NCBI GenBank assembly: GCA_025360265.1
Contig: JANYCP010000193.1
Span: forward strand, 1 to 6,964
DNA length: 6,964 bases
DNA from: Gemmatimonadota bacterium
Lineage (GTDB): Bacteria; Gemmatimonadota; Gemmatimonadetes; Gemmatimonadales; GWC2-71-9
Direction of reading: 5' to 3'
Part shown: positions 5,250-6,964 of the stretch, one piece after another
Layout of the letters: the number at the start of each line of letters is the position of its first letter
Position numbering within the stretch: position 1 is the stretch's first letter
Position numbers and translations under genes: made by a program
The notes under the pieces: model-generated
Seen by the model: the letters and a program-made list of their open reading frames with translations, nothing else
Databases searched by the model: none
Told to the model about the DNA's origin: nothing

Positions 5250-6494
5250 ATGCCAAAATTCGCCCAACTCTCCGCTCCGACGTCTGGCGACGCGATTACC
5301 CTCGTTGCCGGCAAGCTCATCGTTCCCGACGCACCAATTATTCCGTTCATTGAAGGCGACGGTACCGGGCCTGATATCTGGCGCGCGTCACAGCACGTGC
5401 TCGATGGCGCGGTGCGCATCGCGTATGGCGGGAAGCGCCGACTCGCCTGGTTCGAGGTGTACGCCGGCGAAAAATCCAAGGCGAAGTTCGACTCGTGGCT
5501 TCCCGATGACACGCTGACCGCGGTCAACGAGTATCGTGTCGCGATCAAGGGACCGTTGACGACGCCGGTGGGTGGCGGGATGCGTTCGCTCAATGTCGCG
5601 CTTCGGCAGATGCTCGATCTGTATGCCTGTCTTCGCCCGGTGCGCTGGTTTACCGGCGTGCCGTCGCCGGTCAAGGATCCGGGTGCGGTGGACATGGTGA
5701 TCTTTCGCGAAAACACCGAGGACATTTACGCTGGCATTGAGTGGGCAGCACACACTGATGAAGTGAAGAAGGTGATCGCCTTCCTGCAAAATGAAATGGG
5801 CGTCAAGAACATCCGATTCCCGGGTTCCAGTGCAATCGGGATCAAGCCGGTGTCTGAGGAAGGCTCGAAGCGGCTGATCCGCGCGGCGATCAAGTACGCG
5901 GTCGAGCAGAAGCGCAAGAATGTGACGCTGGTCCATAAGGGCAACATCATGAAGTACACGGAAGGCGGTTTCCGCGATTGGGGATATCAGCTGGCGCGTG
6001 ATGAGTTTGGTGCCACGGATTTTGAGGGCGGCCCCTGGCTCGCGCTGCCCAACGGAATCATCATCAAGGACGTCATTGCCGACGCAATGTTGCAGCAGGT
6101 CCTGACGCGCCCGCGCGACTACGACGTGCTCGCAACGCTCAACCTCAACGGTGACTACATCTCTGATGCACTGGCTGCACAGGTAGGCGGCATCGGCATC
6201 GCTCCGGGTGCCAACATTAACTACGTATCAGGTCACGCGATCTTCGAAGCGACCCACGGCACGGCGCCCAAGTATGCCGGCAAGGACATGGTCAACCCCG
6301 GCTCGGTGATCCTCTCCGGTGAAATGATGTTGCGACACCTCGGCTGGAACGAGGCGGCCGACCTGATCATCACGTCGCTGGCGAAGACGATCGGACAGAA
6401 GCGCGTGACGTACGACTTCGAGCGGCTCATGGAAGGGGCAACGAAGTTGTCGTGCAGCGGGTTCGGCAATGCGATGGTAGAAAACATGGGATAG
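5250..6494 (+). CDS. icd: Isocitrate dehydrogenase, NADP-dependent
   Basis: Oxidatively decarboxylates isocitrate to 2-oxoglutarate in the TCA cycle, making NADPH; a cytoplasmic homodimer in this family. The protein has 414 residues, nearly the length of E. coli Icd, and aligns with it end to end by eye. Substrate and metal residues are present: the GPLTTPVGGGMRSLNVALRQ segment (101-120) with Ser113, Asn115 and Arg119, then Arg129, Arg153, Tyr160 (ENTEDIYAGIEW), Lys230, and Asp278, Asp302 and Asp306. HGTAPKYAG (336-344) carries the Lys341-Tyr342 pair that marks NADP rather than NAD use. Ser113 is the residue phosphorylated by AceK in E. coli; no aceK is in this window. The ATG at 5250 fits the family N-terminus, but its leader is pyrimidine-rich and has no SD site. 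Heptamer-repeat hairpins flank the gene on both sides, and it is convergent with ctaA 29 bp away. Confidence 0.97.
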   Translation: MPKFAQLSAPTSGDAITLVAGKLIVPDAPIIPFIEGDGTGPDIWRASQHVLDGAVRIAYGGKRRLAWFEVYAGEKSKAKFDSWLPDDTLTAVNEYRVAIKGPLTTPVGGGMRSLNVALRQMLDLYACLRPVRWFTGVPSPVKDPGAVDMVIFRENTEDIYAGIEWAAHTDEVKKVIAFLQNEMGVKNIRFPGSSAIGIKPVSEEGSKRLIRAAIKYAVEQKRKNVTLVHKGNIMKYTEGGFRDWGYQLARDEFGATDFEGGPWLALPNGIIIKDVIADAMLQQVLTRPRDYDVLATLNLNGDYISDALAAQVGGIGIAPGANINYVSGHAIFEATHGTAPKYAGKDMVNPGSVILSGEMMLRHLGWNEAADLIITSLAKTIGQKRVTYDFERLMEGATKLSCSGFGNAMVENMG

Positions 6495-6555
6495 ACGAGA
6501 GACGAGAAACGAGAGAAGAACCGCTACGTCTCTCGTCTCTCCTCTCTCGTCTCTC
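6494..6555. repeat. Inverted pair of heptanucleotide tandem arrays (GACGAGA units) between icd and ctaA; likely bidirectional terminator
   Basis: The left arm is GACGAGA (6494), GACGAGA (6501) and AACGAGA (6508). The right arm is GTCTCTC (6528), GTCTCTC (6535), CTCTCTC (6542) and GTCTCTC (6549), which is the same unit on the other strand after rotation. Bases 6497-6516 pair with 6536-6555 at 18 of 20 positions, the first 11 perfectly, with loop 6517-6535. The array begins at the last base of the icd TAG. The loop contains the ctaA stop (6526-6524 on the minus strand). The right arm is translated in ctaA as ETREERRET. Position between two convergent stops supports a shared terminator. Confidence 0.85.
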
Positions 6556-6964
6556 CCGCGGCTAGTCCCAGCATCACAACACTCAGCCACGTCAAATCCG
6601 CCGCCAGCAAGTGCATCAGCTGCAGTGGCACTGGCACCAGCAGCACCAGTGCGAGGCCGCCGAGCGCCCACTGAGTGCAGACCGCTGCCAACACTCGCCT
6701 CGCCGCGGTTCGGACGTCGGTTCGTTCATCGTGATGCAGTAAGTGGTTCGCGAGCAGCATCACGCCCAATCCGACAACTACGGCAAGTACGGGATGCCAG
6801 ACCCGGATGTGCAGCAGTACGCCAAGCGCCGGATTGCGATCCTGCGCCATTCCTTCGGCGAGCGTGCGTGCCGGGAATAGGGTATCGCCGAGCGATGCGA
6901 TGGCGCCGGCCATTCCTACGACGATCAATCCAGCGAATGCGGGGCCGAAACGACGGCGAAATCG
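6524..6964 (-). CDS. ctaA: Heme A synthase (COX15/CtaA family), C-terminal part; 5' end cut off by window
   Basis: Converts heme O to heme A in the cytoplasmic membrane, supplying aa3-type cytochrome oxidases. About 146 residues are visible, roughly the second half of the usual 300-350. The frame is open to the window edge, so the true start lies beyond 6964 and the TTG at 6928 is internal. In the visible part, GMAGAIASLGDTLFP (17-31) matches the family's GA.TALGDTLFP signature. His57 in RVWHP and His118 in LQLMHLLAADLTW are spaced like the two heme-ligand histidines of the C-terminal four-helix bundle. Hydrophobic helices lie near 13-25, 58-72, 89-110 and 114-136. The last nine or so residues (ETREERRET) are encoded by the heptamer repeat arm and are not family sequence. 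This looks like a tail added by repeat expansion. The gene is convergent with icd. Confidence 0.85.
   Translation of the reverse strand, partial: RFRRRFGPAFAGLIVVGMAGAIASLGDTLFPARTLAEGMAQDRNPALGVLLHIRVWHPVLAVVVGLGVMLLANHLLHHDERTDVRTAARRVLAAVCTQWALGGLALVLLVPVPLQLMHLLAADLTWLSVVMLGLAAGETREERRET

Noticed and set aside
5173..6555. Triplex (H-DNA) forming tracts in the heptamer arrays
   Set aside because: Each unit contains a pyrimidine (T or C), so there is no uninterrupted purine tract or mirror symmetry; hairpin pairing explains the pattern better.
5173..6555. The two heptamer elements as ends of a mobile element carrying icd
   Set aside because: The arms differ in sequence between the sites, no target duplication or transposase is seen, and icd codon use matches its surroundings.

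Overview
The window is GC-rich, densely coded bacterial DNA. Both ends cut through genes. The gene set points to an aerobic, Gram-negative-type bacterium: an ABC exporter, a rhodanese-type sulfurtransferase, an O-antigen-ligase-like membrane protein, an E. coli-like NADP-isocitrate dehydrogenase and a heme A synthase. The protein style and gene mix would fit a Gemmatimonadota-like organism, but that is an impression from sequence feel, not a demonstrated placement. I see no rRNA, tRNA, CRISPR array, transposase, integrase or phage gene.

Layout. (1) 1-1536 (+): an ABC exporter (membrane plus ATPase half-transporter) missing its N-terminus; a perfect 10-bp hairpin spans its stop codon. (2) 1546-1731 (-): a small acidic, helix-prone 61-residue ORF with a good Shine-Dalgarno (SD) site, convergent with the exporter. 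(3) 1732-2059: a gene-poor stretch that may encode a 48-residue leader-like peptide whose stop overlaps the next start. (4) 2060-2920 (+): a two-domain thiosulfate/3-mercaptopyruvate sulfurtransferase. (5) 2911-4545 (-): a polytopic O-antigen ligase/polymerase-like protein, overlapping the sulfurtransferase tail to tail by 10 bp. (6) 4587-5177 (+): an acidic 196-residue protein I do not recognise, divergent from the ligase. (7) 5250-6494 (+): icd. (8) 6524-6964 (-): the C-terminal part of ctaA, convergent with icd.

The most unusual structure is a pair of heptanucleotide tandem-repeat hairpins, one on each side of icd (5173-5240 and 6494-6555). Each has a purine-rich array of 7-base units that begins in or at the stop codon of the upstream gene, then a 19-23 base loop, then the complementary pyrimidine array. 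The unit differs between the two sites (GATAGGA versus GACGAGA), but after rotation both fit GAGAYRR. The downstream one encodes the last residues of CtaA. The upstream one ends 16 bases before the icd ATG and leaves icd with no visible SD site. They look like terminators built from, or expanded by, tandem repeats, and may belong to a dispersed family in this genome.

The genes do not form one pathway. Icd (TCA cycle) and CtaA (heme A for aa3-type oxidases) are both respiratory metabolism but are convergent, so not one operon. The exporter and the O-antigen-ligase-like protein are both envelope functions. The rest is mixed chromosomal housekeeping rather than an obvious island.
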